From contig JALQPE010000844.1 of NCBI GenBank assembly GCA_030407315.1, positions 1 to 64,000 on the forward strand: a DNA stretch of 64,000 nt, read 5' to 3'. The notes below the pieces were generated by a model. It was not told where the DNA came from. It searched no databases and saw only the letters and a program-made list of their open reading frames with translations. The position numbers and the translations under genes are program-made. The stretch comes from Asparagopsis taxiformis. Taxonomy: Eukaryota > Rhodophyta > Florideophyceae > Bonnemaisoniales > Bonnemaisoniaceae. Below, in pieces: positions 1 to 11,030 of the stretch; position 1 is the first letter of the stretch; every line of letters starts with the position of its first letter.

Positions 1-985
1 GGGGATACGGCGGGGGAGCCCCCCGCAGTGCGGGAGCGTGGGCCCGGTGGTGTGGTGTATACGGTATCGAAGATGCGGATGGCGTGCGGGCATGGAGCAG
101 CTGAGGGAGGGAGGGGTGGAGCAGGTCGGGTACGGGATGGGGAGTGAGAGGTTTTGGAAGAGTAAGCTGCAGGGGAAGTTTGTGTAGGAGGCGAAGGAGA
201 GGGGTGAGGGTAGAGGAGAGAGGGTACTGAAGAACAATACGTTTCAAAGGTGATGGGGGAGAGCATGGTCGAGGAGATAGGGGGTGTTTTGCCCTATTCT
301 GAGGTAGTATGAGGACTGGTTATACGAAATCTGTACGGTAGAGCAGAAAAGTAGGTATGGAATGGAGGTGTGCACCGTGGAAGCGGGGATAGGTATCTGA
401 AAATGCGTGCTGAGTGGTATTGGGGGTGTTTGAGGTACAGTAGGGGGAGGTGAGCACCAACAGGAAGGGGGTGTGAGCGAGAGGATGAAAAAATAAAGAC
501 GAAATTGGAGTCGACCGACAAGGAAAATAGAGTGGTCGCCGTGATGGATGCGGACAATCCATAGTCAGCACGGCGGCAGAAATTTCTGGGGTCGAAATTT
601 TGAATTTCTGAACCGGCGCCCGTCCTAGTGGACATAGACATGGCGGAGTCCATCCCGAGGGGGACATCCGTGGTACTAGAAACATTGAATGTCGCCCTAG
701 TAATACTAGACGTACTAGACCGCATGGACGTCCAGTTCTAGCGGACATCCCAAAAATACTGGAGAACATGGACGTCCGCCTAGTAATACTAGGTGTACTA
801 GAGGTTGTGGACGTCCGCGTCCATTTCCGAGAACACAGACGCGACCGAACGTTCACAGTATTCGAAGATATCATTACTCTACTCCTCGGAGTGGCAAACG
901 CTCAGTTTTGCAACATACAATTGGCTTTGCGCTCTTTACCTATTTCTCCGCAACTCTTTCGATATACGAGCGAAATATACTAGCC
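1..985. other. Left flank, no gene recognised
   Basis: I see no convincing gene. The first 300 bases are purine- and G-rich on the + strand. Frames on the minus strand between about 294 and 874 are low-complexity and rich in Ser/Thr/Pro, with no recognisable domain. Around 680-835 a short motif (CCTAGTAATACTAG followed by a GTACTAGA-like block and a GGACGTCC palindrome) occurs twice, roughly 90 bases apart. Confidence 0.5.
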
Positions 986-990
986 GAATA
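986..990. repeat. Target-site duplication of A, left copy (GAATA)
   Basis: GAATA directly precedes the 5' LTR. The same five bases follow the 3' LTR at 16911-16915. Five bases is the usual target duplication for Ty3/gypsy integrases. Confidence 0.92.
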
Positions 991-1267
991 TGAAACAGTG
1001 TTACTCGAGCACGACAAGTACGATACACAATGTCATACCCAAGATGGAAGATCAGTAGCAATTTGGCGCCAAAGGGCAGTACACAACGTCGATGGCACTG
1101 CCCGTATTTTAACCGTAACTCTACGGGCAGGAACTAGAGGCTCGCCGGGATCCCTCACGACGGGCTATTTAGGAGGGGCACCCCAGCGGCCGGCGAACGG
1201 AAAAAGGGCGGGCATGCAAGAGGGGACTCGAGAAGAAGGCGAGAGTAAAGGACGACAGTTTGTTACA
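991..1267 (+). repeat. 5' LTR of element A
   Basis: 277-bp direct repeat starting TGAAACAGTG and ending TTGTTACA. It matches 16635-16910 with about three differences (two substitutions near positions 1020-1032 and one extra G near 1150). Confidence 0.93.
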
Positions 1268-1268
1268 G

Positions 1269-1286
1269 TGGTAGCATCGCCTCTGT
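1269..1286 (+). promoter_or_regulatory. Primer binding site of element A
   Basis: A TGG-initiated stretch (TGGTAGCATCGCCTC) begins one base after the 5' LTR, as expected for a site pairing with the CCA end of a tRNA. I could not assign the tRNA. Confidence 0.6.
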
Positions 1287-1310
1287 TATCGATCTTAGGA
1301 CATATGTCAG

Positions 1311-2149
1311 GCCAGGATATCCTGTGGATATGGCGCGGCGACAGGAGCCTCGGGAGCGATCAACCTAAAACCGAACAAACTGAAACGTTCGATGGGAAGC
1401 GCGAATTTCTAATGTCAATACCTGGTTGTACAAGGTGGAGCAGTACTTAGTATTGCTCCATTGGGAACCCTGCAGCTCACATCAGCGAGGGAAACAAGGT
1501 CGTGTACGCTTCAACCCTCCTAACGGGTACCGCTGCCGTGTGGTGGTACACCCTTGTGCAGAGCAACAGGCTCCCAACGCGTGGGAGCAGTTCAAGGCAA
1601 CAGTGATCAAGGAATTTGTACCGAAGGATCACGTGCGACGTGCACGCGATAAACTGAGGAAGGTCTCGCAGTCCAGTTCTGTCTCAGCATATCTCTCCGA
1701 GTTCCGTAACATTGTGCTCACTATCCCGGACATTAACGATGGAGAGAAACTGGACAAGTTCTGTGCCGGTCTCAAATATGAGATCCGAGTAGAAGTTTTA
1801 AAAGCGGCAGTAACCACCTTTGATGATTGCTGCGCAGATTGCACTGCGTGTAGACAGTGCCCTCATCGGGGTAAGTAGCTCTACTGTTGCTCCGATGCCG
1901 TCCGGTGCTGTACCGATGGAGATCGGGAACGTCGGGGGAACTCAAACCGGCGCCAGGAGCAGAAAAATGACACCCCAACGCCTTAAAGACTTGCGCAACA
2001 ATGCCTGCTTCAAGTGCCATGTCGCAGGATGCCGTCCCTGGAAGCACGGGGCGAGAGGCCGCACAGACTTGCGCGAAGATTTTTTAGTGAGCAACGTATC
2101 TGGTGCTAGTAGTTCCCAGAATTTCGCAGAGCCCCAGTCGGAAAACTGA
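1311..2149 (+). pseudogene. Element A gag, frame-broken
   Basis: Retrotransposon gag homology is visible in three pieces. A first piece reads a PNKL..FDGKRE-like motif near 1370-1410. A second (1426-1878) includes WEQFKATVIKEF and the helical DKLRKVSQSSSVSAYLSEF stretch typical of Ty3 capsid. The third (to 2149) holds a zinc knuckle of the form C-x2-C-x4-C-x4-H (CFKCHVAGCRPWKH), in which the usual third and fourth ligands are swapped. The pieces are in different frames, so gag cannot be made as one protein. Its role would have been to form the virus-like particle and package element RNA. Confidence 0.75.
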
Positions 2150-2187
2150 TCAGTCCTTCACATAAAATCTCTCAAGGAGGACTTGAA

Positions 2188-4620
2188 TTGGCGAGAGTGA
2201 CGATTTCTGCCGCGTCCAACGCGGATACAGATCACCACGGGGATGAAATAGTACCCACAAAACCCCTCATTGAGCTCGACGGTAAGCTGAATGGCGTACC
2301 AGTGCGGGTGCTGAAGGACGATGGGTGCAACACGAACGTACTATCTACCAAGTTTGTGGAGAGGTACAGGGACTTTCTGAATGTGAAATATACGGAGACG
2401 ACGGTGAAACATTCCAGGGAAGGATCGACAGAGATATCGAAGGGCGTCGTCATTGACGCTGAGCTTGAAATTGGTTCTCACAAGTACAAATCCAACTGGA
2501 TAATCGCAGACTGTCGCTACGACGTACTCCTGGGAATGCCGTGGCATGAATGGGCTAACCCTGCCGTGGATTACCGCAGTAGGTCCATGGAGGTGAACGA
2601 TGCAGTAATAACAGACGCGTCTGTGCCGCCGGCAGGGGATGAGAGTATCGGCAACATTGGTGTTAACGAACTGCGCTCCATTTTGCGTAATTTGAACACG
2701 AATACAGAGGTTTACCGCACTGTTGTGCGTGAGAAGGTAGTAGAGGGAGATGTCTCTATATCTTCAGTCGCAAGGGCTCTAGACGGGGTGATCAAGGGCA
2801 TCAAAGATGTGGTGAAGAAGCACCAAGTTGTTTTCCAGGATGAGCTTCCTAACGGATTGCCCCCACCACGTTCAGTAGATCACGAGATCTCCCTGGAACC
2901 TGGTCATAAGCCCCCAATGAGTCGCCTGTACCAACTCTCTCCTGCGGAGCTACTCGCCGTGAAGGAGTACATATCCGAGCTCATCAAGAAAGAGAAAATT
3001 CGACCGAGTCGATCTCCGTTTGGCGCGTCGCTGTTTTTCGTGAAAAAAAAGGAAAGCTGCGCGCCGTGGTCGACTATCGAGCCATTAATAGAATTACGAA
3101 ACGGAACAACACTCCACTACCAAGGAAAGACGAAATGTTCGACCGCTTAAGTGGCGCTCGATACTTCACCAAGCTTGATCTGAAAACAGGGTTTCACCAG
3201 ATAAGAATGCGCACGGAGGATGTGGAGAAAACTGCGTTTAACACGAAGTATGGACAATTCGAGTACCTCGTCATGCCGATGGGGCTCTGTAATGCCCCAG
3301 CGACGTTCCAGACGCTCATGAACTCCATATTCGCGGACATTATCGACCGGTACGTGGTCGTGTACATGGACGATCTGTTGATATTTAGCAAAACAGCCGA
3401 GGAACACGCGAATCACGTCGACGTGGTGCTGTCACGTCTAAAGGAACACCAGTTGTACGTCTCTAGCTCTAAATGCAGCTTCGCACAGTCGGAAACAGAG
3501 TTTCTCGGAATGATCGTAGGAAGACATGGCGTGCGCGTCGATCCTGCAAAGGCCGATGTGATCCGCACTTGGCCAAAACCATCATCAGTGAGCGAACTGC
3601 GGAGTTTCGTGGGCCTGCTCCAATTCTTCCGTCGTTTCATCAAAGACTTCGCGCGTACGGCAGACCATGGACGGATCTGACTCGGAAGGGGAGCGGTATT
3701 CACAAATGGGATAATCGATGCTCAAGGGCCTTTGAGGAACTGAAGATGAACCTGCTGAGTGCGCCCATATTGGTTGCCCCGGACTGGGAACGGCCTTTCC
3801 GGTGCCATGTTGATGCCAGCCGATGCGCTGTCGGAGGCACACTGACGCAGCTTGACGATTCTGGTCACGAAAGGGCAGTTTCGTTCTTTTCTAACGACTG
3901 AGCACTGCAGAGGAATCGTACACCGCTAACGAGAGGGAGTTACTCGCTTTGGTTTACTTCTGAAGAGATTCAGATTGCTATCTGGAAGGCTCTACATTCG
4001 AAGTGTTCACAGATAACCAGGTACTGAAGCATTTCTTCACGAAGCCTACGCTTAAAGACGGGAAGCGCGATGGTTAGATCTTTCTCATGTTTTGGAATCA
4101 CATCGATCACCCTGGAACCCGGAAGGTTGCACGTTCTCGGGGATGTACTATCGCGAGCGCCGCACGTTTCGCTGAACCTCTTCCACTATCTTTGAATGCA
4201 CTTTCAACTGTCTCTTTCACTCTCCTGCCTTCGAACAAATGTACGACTCAGATCAGTCTTGGTCCCCTGTTTCGCGGATTGCGTGGTGTGTTCCCACGCG
4301 AAAAGGTACTTCTCGAGAAAACTAAAAGACTCTTGCCGTGTTTCGTATGGCTAACGGACTCCTAACGTATGATGGGAAGGTTTGTGTCCCTCGTAGGGCA
4401 GTACGGGATGTACTTCGTGAACGCATGATGCTCAGCTAGGCGGCCATTTCGGGTTCACAAAAACCATGTCCAAGTTAGATGGATACCATTGGAAGCATAA
4501 ATCCCGCGACGTCCGCCGATACTGTGAGGGTTGCACCGTATGTCAGCAACAGAAGGACCGCAGATCTCGGAAGTTGGGAGTCCCCACACCGCTGGACGTT
4601 CCTAAGAGACGGTGGGGGTC
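2188..4620 (+). pseudogene. Element A pol, 5' part (protease, RT, RNase H, start of integrase), broken
   Basis: Protease is recognisable at about 2260-2560 (active-site-like LKDDGCNTNV and the downstream LLGMPWHEW). RT follows, with the TKLDLKTGFHQI, NAPATFQ and YMDD motifs between 3160 and 3380. The frame changes after an eight-A run (3043-3050); one more A would restore it. Further frame steps lie near 3660-3690 and 3900, and RNase H (3790-4200) has in-frame stops. The integrase zinc-binding end (DGYHWKHKSRDVRRYCEGCTVC) is readable at 4466-4560. The frame is then cut by B, just before the catalytic core. No functional protein is expected. Confidence 0.85.
4616..4620. repeat. Target-site duplication of B, left copy (GGGTC)
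   Basis: GGGTC precedes the 5' LTR of B and is repeated at 15486-15490, where the integrase reading frame of A resumes. Confidence 0.93.
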
Positions 4621-5284
4621 TGTAGTATACGTGGCAATTCCGAAATTGCAAATATTTACGTTTTTCCGCGGAATTCGAATCTCGGCGGACACGACCGGCG
4701 ACAGCAATGCACGAACATTGCTGGCGCATGCGCGCGCGCAACCGGCACACGTGTGCAACGAACGTACTGGCAACGGCCAACGGACCAACGGGTCCCTACG
4801 TGTGACCCACAAGGTCCTTTCCCATTCGGGGACGTTACGAACAGTGTTTACACTGTAAAGCGATGCCATCGTGGCCATATAGGTATTGGCATCGTGCCGG
4901 GAGGGAAAGGGGACAAGACAACGATCGAGCAACGGCTCTAGTCTACGACTGACTTCTACGTTTACGTTTACGTTTGGCCTAACGAGGCTTCGTCTCCGTC
5001 GAGCTGCGTACTCCCTACCCATCGCCGCACGTAAGGCTGATTGCGTGTAGTGCCTCCGGGCTTGGTCGAGAGCGCCTCCGGTGACGTACCACCTCGTGTG
5101 CTAACGTAATCCTCGCGTGGATTGTTGCGTCGTGACGCTCGTGTCTACTCGCTAACCACTCTACCTTCTACCGTTCTAACAATACAGTCAAACACCAGCG
5201 GGTGGACTGCTCGTTTCGTTTCGTAAGGACAGCGTGTCCACTGGCTCGTACCAGCTACTACGTCTAACGAACTATCGTTCCACA
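4621..5284 (+). repeat. 5' LTR of element B
   Basis: 664 bp, from TGTAGTATAC to TCGTTCCACA; the same sequence occurs at 14822-15485. It contains three TTTACG hexamers in tandem near 4956-4975. Confidence 0.95.
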
Positions 5285-5285
5285 C

Positions 5286-5303
5286 TGGTCTTCGACCTAG
5301 AAG
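5286..5303 (+). promoter_or_regulatory. Primer binding site of element B
   Basis: TGGTCTTCGACCTAGAAG starts one base after the LTR. It closely resembles the site of element D (TGGTCTCTCGACCTAGAA), which suggests that both elements are primed by the same or a closely related tRNA. Confidence 0.7.
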
Positions 5304-5387
5304 TTGCTACGAGCATAACGACAACCAACGAGGTTGAGCTCTTTTACGTTAACGAAAAGCTACGTGCTACGCTACAGACGACGGTCT

Positions 5388-6050
5388 ATGAATTACGCTG
5401 TGTCGAATTCCAGCGCGTCGCCCAGGCAACCGTTGCCAACGTCAGCGGACGCCGAAGCCGACGTGGCCTTGTCAGCAGAAGCGATCTTCGCGACTGATCG
5501 ATCTATCCCGCCGGATATCGAGGCGATCGGCCAGCTACCACGTACGGTAAGCCCGTTTGAGTCCGTGAGTATGGACCCCGCAACGCGCGGTCAGCTCAAC
5601 GAAGGGAACGTGACTCCCACGGCACTACGCGTAGTGTACGAAGACCTTCGAGGTCACATCGAAAGGGCGAGCGACGCGGCCGTCGACGAAGCCGTAAGGC
5701 AGAGACTCGGAGTCTCGGAGCGCGAAGCTCGTGCGTTACGTGAACGCTCAGCGACCCTCGAACGGGAAAACGAAGATTTACGAAACCGCCTCTCCGCCGT
5801 GGAGGGAAGACTCGACTCGTTTGTCGTAGTATTCAACGAAATCGTCGCCGGACGTTCCGCTCCGCCGAGCGGAAGCGATCCGAATTACGAACAAGGCTCG
5901 CGCGCCTATAACTCGCAATCCTCCCCGGCCGTTCCGGGAGGATACCCACCAACACCGGTCCGACGACCCCGACAACGTACGGAAGGGGGGCGACAGTGCA
6001 ACGAGCCATCGCCAACCCAACGAGACGCCACGAAGGCAATTACGTTTTAA
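5388..6050 (+). CDS. Element B gag, N-terminal part with coiled coil
   Basis: The first ATG in this frame is at 5388, about 100 bases after the LTR. The protein is acidic then charged, with a heptad-rich segment around residues 100-150 (SEREARALRERSATLERE and onward) that should form a coiled coil, as in the D gag. It ends in a Pro/Arg-rich tail that reads off-frame into a stop at 6050. The neighbouring frame is open from 5830 onward and carries the rest of gag, so one base gained or lost between 5830 and 6050 probably split a single gag. Confidence 0.7.
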   Translation: MNYAVSNSSASPRQPLPTSADAEADVALSAEAIFATDRSIPPDIEAIGQLPRTVSPFESVSMDPATRGQLNEGNVTPTALRVVYEDLRGHIERASDAAVDEAVRQRLGVSEREARALRERSATLERENEDLRNRLSAVEGRLDSFVVVFNEIVAGRSAPPSGSDPNYEQGSRAYNSQSSPAVPGGYPPTPVRRPRQRTEGGRQCNEPSPTQRDATKAITF

Positions 6051-7791
6051 CGATACGCCAGACCACGCGCGGTCGGCGGACGCAGCACGAGCTGCGCAAT
6101 TCGATACGAGAGCTCCCCCGCCACGTGAGACGTACATTCCGTGGCTGGGTACGTTCGGCACGACGGACACGCGAGTCCACGAAAACGAACGTGCCGACGC
6201 GGTACGCTTACCAGGGAACGCCCTCGGACCCGTTTGCCACGCGTTGGCAGAGCACACGACAATGCTCGACGCATTTGCGAACGTGGTGTCGTACCGCATG
6301 TACCGACTTAACGATGTACGTGAACATCTCTACGTGAACGAGAGTCAAAGCGTACATAAGCTCAAACGTGAGCTGGAGGGACTTTTCCCTACGTTAAAGC
6401 CGTTCTCCGGCCGGAATCCGATTACGTTGCTCGGATTCCTCGCCCAAATACGTGATGGGTTCAGCACACTCGGAGTGTGCGAGGGAGTGGCAGTACGTGC
6501 GCTGCACTTCTTCCTCGAAGGGGACGCCCGACGGTTCTACGATTCCCAGTGTACGACTGGCGTGATCACGACTGATCCGACGAAGAGGTTCTCGTGGCCT
6601 CACGTAATCAACGCGTTGATCAAACGATACCTGCAAGACGACGTGCTGCAGGAGGCCTACGAAAAGGTCACGATGATCACGCAGAGTCCTAACGAGGACG
6701 AGAATCAGTACGCTGATAGACTCGACACCGCCACGCGGGCGTGTAACTACGTGTTTACGGATCGACTCCTCGTTCACCACTACGTGCGTGGTTTGCTGCC
6801 CTCGACGCGGGCAGCCGTGACGGAACGACTCCGGTCACTCCCCGAACGAGAGAGGAACGACCTCACCGTTGTGAGACGATTGGCGACGGCCGAAGGAACG
6901 ACCTTCCGTGCACGTACGGCAGCTGTCGCGTCAGCCGCGAAACCGAAAGTGCGGTTTCCGGTGAAGCCTACGTTGGCTATTTCCGACCACGAGTCGAGGA
7001 AGTTCGCGGACTACGATGAGTCCGCGTACTTACGTAATGAACGGGCTAGCGAGCCCAGTTACCACGATGGTAACCCGAACATCCCCGCGAGGGACGACGA
7101 CGACGTGTCGCTCGCTGCGGTTCACGTTGCCGAGAATTTGGAGGCGATCCTCTTCACGAACGGGCCGCCGCCCAACGATACGAAAACGGCAAACGAAAAG
7201 CCGGACGAGCTCGAAGCTCGATTGAACCGTCCATGCGAGGACGTGCCGAAGCTCACGAGCGAGCAGACGCAATTGGCGCACTCCGTAATCCCGAATGATT
7301 ACTGGACGCTGTCGTGTTGGTCATGCCGCGAAGATGGCCACTCGACGTTTACGTGTCCGCGTCTGACGCCAGATCAACGGATCTTTTTCGCGTACAAGTA
7401 CTACCTCTTCCACGTGAAGAGCAACCCACGTCAGGCTGAGTACTTCCGCCAACGAATGGCCAAGCGTCACCAGGAACGACCTGATGAGCGAGGGAACGTG
7501 ACCCCGCGGAGGTACGGCACGCCGCCTACGATACTCCGAAACCCCAATCGTGACGGGGGAAGGCCCTTCGACAGGCGCCGCGGCGACTTTCGTAATGACC
7601 GACGTGACCCCCGCCCGTGGGCGAACGAACGAAATGGCCAGCGTAATGGCCGCAGCGGAGTCTACGTGACGACCTCCGCTGACGAAACACCACTCGAGGT
7701 GGAAACGAGTCACGATGACGAACGAGCTTCGTGGGCTCACGACGACGACGTGTCGAACGGCCCCGCGCCGGGAAACGACCAGGCGATGTAG
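5830..7791 (+). CDS. Element B gag, main part with CCHC zinc knuckle
   Basis: This frame is open from 5830, with its first ATG at 6262. It is colinear with the D gag: a Y-R-x-Y-R-L-N/K segment, a LFPTLKPFSGRNPI-like capsid start, a helical capsid domain (about 6360-6900), and a C-x2-C-x4-H-x4-C knuckle (CWSCREDGHSTFTC) near 7315-7360. The C-terminus is rich in Arg, Asp and Asn and should bind RNA. It forms the particle and packages the genome. The following protease frame overlaps by about 60 bases in the -1 frame, with no ATG at the junction. Confidence 0.85.
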   Translation, partial: YSTKSSPDVPLRRAEAIRITNKARAPITRNPPRPFREDTHQHRSDDPDNVRKGGDSATSHRQPNETPRRQLRFNDTPDHARSADAARAAQFDTRAPPPRETYIPWLGTFGTTDTRVHENERADAVRLPGNALGPVCHALAEHTTMLDAFANVVSYRMYRLNDVREHLYVNESQSVHKLKRELEGLFPTLKPFSGRNPITLLGFLAQIRDGFSTLGVCEGVAVRALHFFLEGDARRFYDSQCTTGVITTDPTKRFSWPHVINALIKRYLQDDVLQEAYEKVTMITQSPNEDENQYADRLDTATRACNYVFTDRLLVHHYVRGLLPSTRAAVTERLRSLPERERNDLTVVRRLATAEGTTFRARTAAVASAAKPKVRFPVKPTLAISDHESRKFADYDESAYLRNERASEPSYHDGNPNIPARDDDDVSLAAVHVAENLEAILFTNGPPPNDTKTANEKPDELEARLNRPCEDVPKLTSEQTQLAHSVIPNDYWTLSCWSCREDGHSTFTCPRLTPDQRIFFAYKYYLFHVKSNPRQAEYFRQRMAKRHQERPDERGNVTPRRYGTPPTILRNPNRDGGRPFDRRRGDFRNDRRDPRPWANERNGQRNGRSGVYVTTSADETPLEVETSHDDERASWAHDDDVSNGPAPGNDQAM

Positions 7792-8660
7792 GTCACGAGC
7801 CACCCACATCGCCTGAACCCTTACGTAAAAGGGGGACGACCGACGTCGATGATTGGTCCTCCGCAGGCTCACCGACGAACGAGAGTTACGTAAAGCTCAC
7901 GGCCGCGAAGGCCAACTCGAGTCACACGACACCCGACGTGGGGGAAGAAACGAAGTCCGACGGGACGAACGAACCTCACACGAAGAGGAAGCCTCGCAGA
8001 CGAGCGAGACGCGCTACCCGGAAGCACGACGCTTCCGAGCGCGAGAAAGCCAAACACGCGGCTTATACGAAGCGTGTCGACGCAAAAGAAGCCATACGGG
8101 CTCACACGACGAAGCGACGAACCGCTAGCGAAGACGTAGACCGCGCGCCGGTCAGGACCGAACCGTTGGTCCTCGACGGGCATACGTGCCTACTTGCGTC
8201 GAAGCATTATATCGTGTCCGGAACGATCGGACTAGACCTCAACGTGATGAGGGCGATTACCATCGCGATGGATACGTGCAGCGGCTACAACTTGATACGA
8301 ACAAGTTTACTACCCTACGACTGGGTCGACCGCTGTCTACGTGACGAAGAGCTGCCGAAGCTCGGAGACGCCAACGGGCGACGTTTGCCTATCGAAGGCG
8401 CCATCCTGCTTCGTGTCAGGTTGGGGAACTCGCTGTTCCGCGTAAAATTCTTCGTAGCCAACACGCTGGCTGTTCCCGTTATAATGGGCACGTCGTTCAT
8501 GTCGAAGCATGTCGATGCTATACGCTGTCGAGCGCAGACAATCGACCTCCATCGGGGGGATACGATACCCATTATCGCGGAGGGCGATACGACGACTCCG
8601 TACGAGGAGGGGGAAGGAGACGAATCCAAACGTGGAACACCCGAAACGCCGCGAGCGTAA
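7731..8660 (+). CDS. Element B aspartic protease (start of pol)
   Basis: A basic linker (Lys/Arg/Ala-rich, about 7850-8150) is followed by a retropepsin-like fold. It has the catalytic-type motif MDTCSGYN near 8268-8292 (Cys where most relatives have Thr or Ser followed by Gly) and a hydrophobic PVIMGTSFM segment near 8475-8505. D has the same layout with a canonical DTGSG. The frame is -1 relative to gag and ends at 8660 while the RT frame already runs in parallel, so another frame step separates protease from RT here. In D both are in one frame. Confidence 0.75.
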   Translation: MGSRRRRVERPRAGKRPGDVGHEPPTSPEPLRKRGTTDVDDWSSAGSPTNESYVKLTAAKANSSHTTPDVGEETKSDGTNEPHTKRKPRRRARRATRKHDASEREKAKHAAYTKRVDAKEAIRAHTTKRRTASEDVDRAPVRTEPLVLDGHTCLLASKHYIVSGTIGLDLNVMRAITIAMDTCSGYNLIRTSLLPYDWVDRCLRDEELPKLGDANGRRLPIEGAILLRVRLGNSLFRVKFFVANTLAVPVIMGTSFMSKHVDAIRCRAQTIDLHRGDTIPIIAEGDTTTPYEEGEGDESKRGTPETPRA

Positions 8661-10509
8661 CGCGGCCTCGAATAGGCCGAGCCGAACGTTCTCGGTTCGC
8701 CTGACGAAGTACACGCGTGTACCGGCGATGTCGCAACGGACCGTCAACGTGACGACGGATGCGACCGGACTCGTGTTCCTCGAACCGAAAGCGTCGGTGC
8801 AATTCCGGCATGGGCTGCGCATAGCCAACGGAGTGGTCGACGTAGGACCGAGAGAGACGTTCTCTATTATCGTGTCGAACTTCACGAAGAAGGACCGCGA
8901 ATTGCCGAAAGGCGCGACGATTGCGTACGCGGTACGCTCCCCGTTGGGAATCGTCCCACTCAAGCGTGAGGGCGGCGAAGCCCTCGCGAAGGTTTTGAAC
9001 CTACCGCTAGTCGACGCGACGACGCGGACAACTACGAACGGGTTGGGCGACGCAACGCCAGACCCGTTGGTCAACGAAAAGGGGAACGACCCCGCCACGG
9101 ATTGGCAGTCGACAATCGATTTGTCGCACCTCGACGACGAGGATTTACGAAAGCGCATCAACGAGATGCTAGCTACACATTCGTCAATGTGGACGAGCGG
9201 ACGCCTCGGCGAAATCAATGCTACGGAGCATCGAATCGAACTCGAACCGGGCACGCGGCCCATACGTTCAATGCCCTATCGTCAGGGTCCGGCTCTACGT
9301 ACGATAGCCGAGGAGCAGATCACGAAGATGCTCAACGAAGGGGTTATCGAACCCGCGTCCAGCGAATGGGCGTCACCAATCGTGTTGGTGCCGAAGAAGG
9401 ACGGATCCTTACGTTTCTGTGTCGACTACAGACGTTTGAACGCGAAAACGATCGCTGATTCGTACCCGCTTCCTCGTATGGAAGACTGCCTCGATTCGTT
9501 GGGCGACGCCGCCATCTTCACGACACTCGATTGTAACGCCGGTTACTGGCAAGTGCCCGTCTCCGCCGAGGACCGTGATAAGACAACGTTTACGTCTTTC
9601 ATGGGAACGTATCGCTACGTGCGAATGCCATTCGGGCTACGAAATGCCCCCGCTACGTTTCAGCGGACGTTGGACATCATCCTCTCCGGAGTACGTTGGC
9701 AATCGTGCCTGGTCTACTTAGACGACGTAATCGTCTTTTCGAAAGACCTCGAGTCTCACCTGGGTCACGTTGACCAGGTGCTTTCCCTGCTACGCGCAGC
9801 GGGAGTAACGTTAAAGCTCACGAAGTGCTCGTTCTTTCAACCACGAGTTGACTACCTGGGGCACGTGATTACCCCAGGGAAGCTGCACGTCGCAGCACGG
9901 AACAAGGAAGCCTTTCGTACGGCTACGTTCCCACGCGACAAGACGCAATGTCGATCGTTTTTGGGCGCGGCCAACGTTTACCGCCGTTTCGTAAAGGCGT
10001 ATGCCGAGATCGCTCGGCCACTCAACACGATGTTGAAGAAGGACGCCTCCCCCGATTGGACGAATCCAACTAACGCGCAAACGAATGCGTTCGAAACGTT
10101 GAAGACAATACTGGTGTCGCCACCAGTATTGCACCTTCCGAAGGCGGGACGTCCGTTCATGATCGATACCGACGCGTCGGCGTATCAGCTGGGAGCTACG
10201 TTGCTCCAGCAGCAGAACGAGACAAGCCCAACGAATGGGTGCCGATTGGGTACTGGTCGAAGACCCTCAACGAAACCGAACGCGGTTACTCGGCAACGGA
10301 GCGCGAGTGTACTCCGTCGTCTGGGCGATAACGTCGCTCCGACCCTACGTAGAGGGTCAGCGATTTACCGTACGTACGGATCACGAAGCCTTACGTTGGC
10401 TGATGACGTTAACGGACGCGTCCGGACGACTACTACGATGGAGGCTACGCGTTGCCGAATTCGATTTCGAAGTTACGTACAGGCCTGGGCGCGTGCACCA
10501 GGTACCTGA
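8640..10509 (+). CDS. Element B reverse transcriptase
   Basis: True similarity to the D protein starts near 8640; upstream this frame only shadows the protease. RT motifs in order: EWASPIVLVPKKDGSLRFCVDYR (about 9365-9430), FTTLDCNAGYWQ, PFGLRNAPATFQR, and the catalytic YLDD at about 9715-9726. The thumb and start of RNase H follow, with the first RNase H aspartate in DTDASAYQLG. Similarity stops near 10210, where the frame shifts; the tail to 10509 is off-frame. The enzyme copies element RNA into DNA in the cytoplasmic particle. Confidence 0.88.
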
Positions 10510-11011
10510 CGCTTTATCACGTGTGATATCTACGTATGACGACGGTCGACCCGTCGACGATGACGTACCATCGTACGGGGACGCGGTCCTCGTGACGACT
10601 CGCAGTCGGCGACAACCCACACGAAATGGGCAAGGACGAACGACGTCCGTACGTAAAAAGGCAACGAATGCCAGGGGTCACGACGACCCGTCGAACGAGA
10701 CTCGTGATGAACGAACATCGGCCACGACGGCTGGCCACGATGGCTGCCTCGAGTTCAACCGCGACGCGACGCTCGATGACGTTCTCGACGAGGAACCGGA
10801 TTTCCTCGACGAACAGCGCGCTGCCGAAGACGATTCGGCACGCGTGCCACCAGCTGACGTTCAGCTTCCCATTACGAGGGACGAGCTTATCGAAGCTCAA
10901 CGCGAGGACGCGTTCTGTCAAACGATACTGACACGACAGTCCGAGACGCAGGACGCTGCATTCTTTCGAAGGCCACGATGGCCTACTCCGACGCCGGAAC
11001 CCTCACGATGA
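10211..11011 (+). pseudogene. Element B RNase H and linker, in two shifted frames
   Basis: RNase H continues in one frame for about 100 bases (EWVPIGYWSKTLNETERGYS, 10225-10310). It then resumes in another frame (VVWAITSLRPYVEG..VRTDHEALRWLM) and runs to the TYRPGRVHQVPDALSR motif that marks the end of the domain, near 10530. So two one-base steps sit within about 110 bases. A linker rich in Asp and Arg leads to a stop at 11011, just before the integrase frame. Confidence 0.78.
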
Positions 11012-11030
11012 GGAACGTACACAAATCGTT

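Noticed and set aside
908..1450. 180-codon + frame across the 5' LTR of A
   Set aside because: It starts outside the element and crosses LTR and primer site; only its last codons overlap real gag.
8337..9263. 308-codon minus-strand frame in element B
   Set aside because: Shadow of the protease and RT frames, which carry clear motifs on the + strand.
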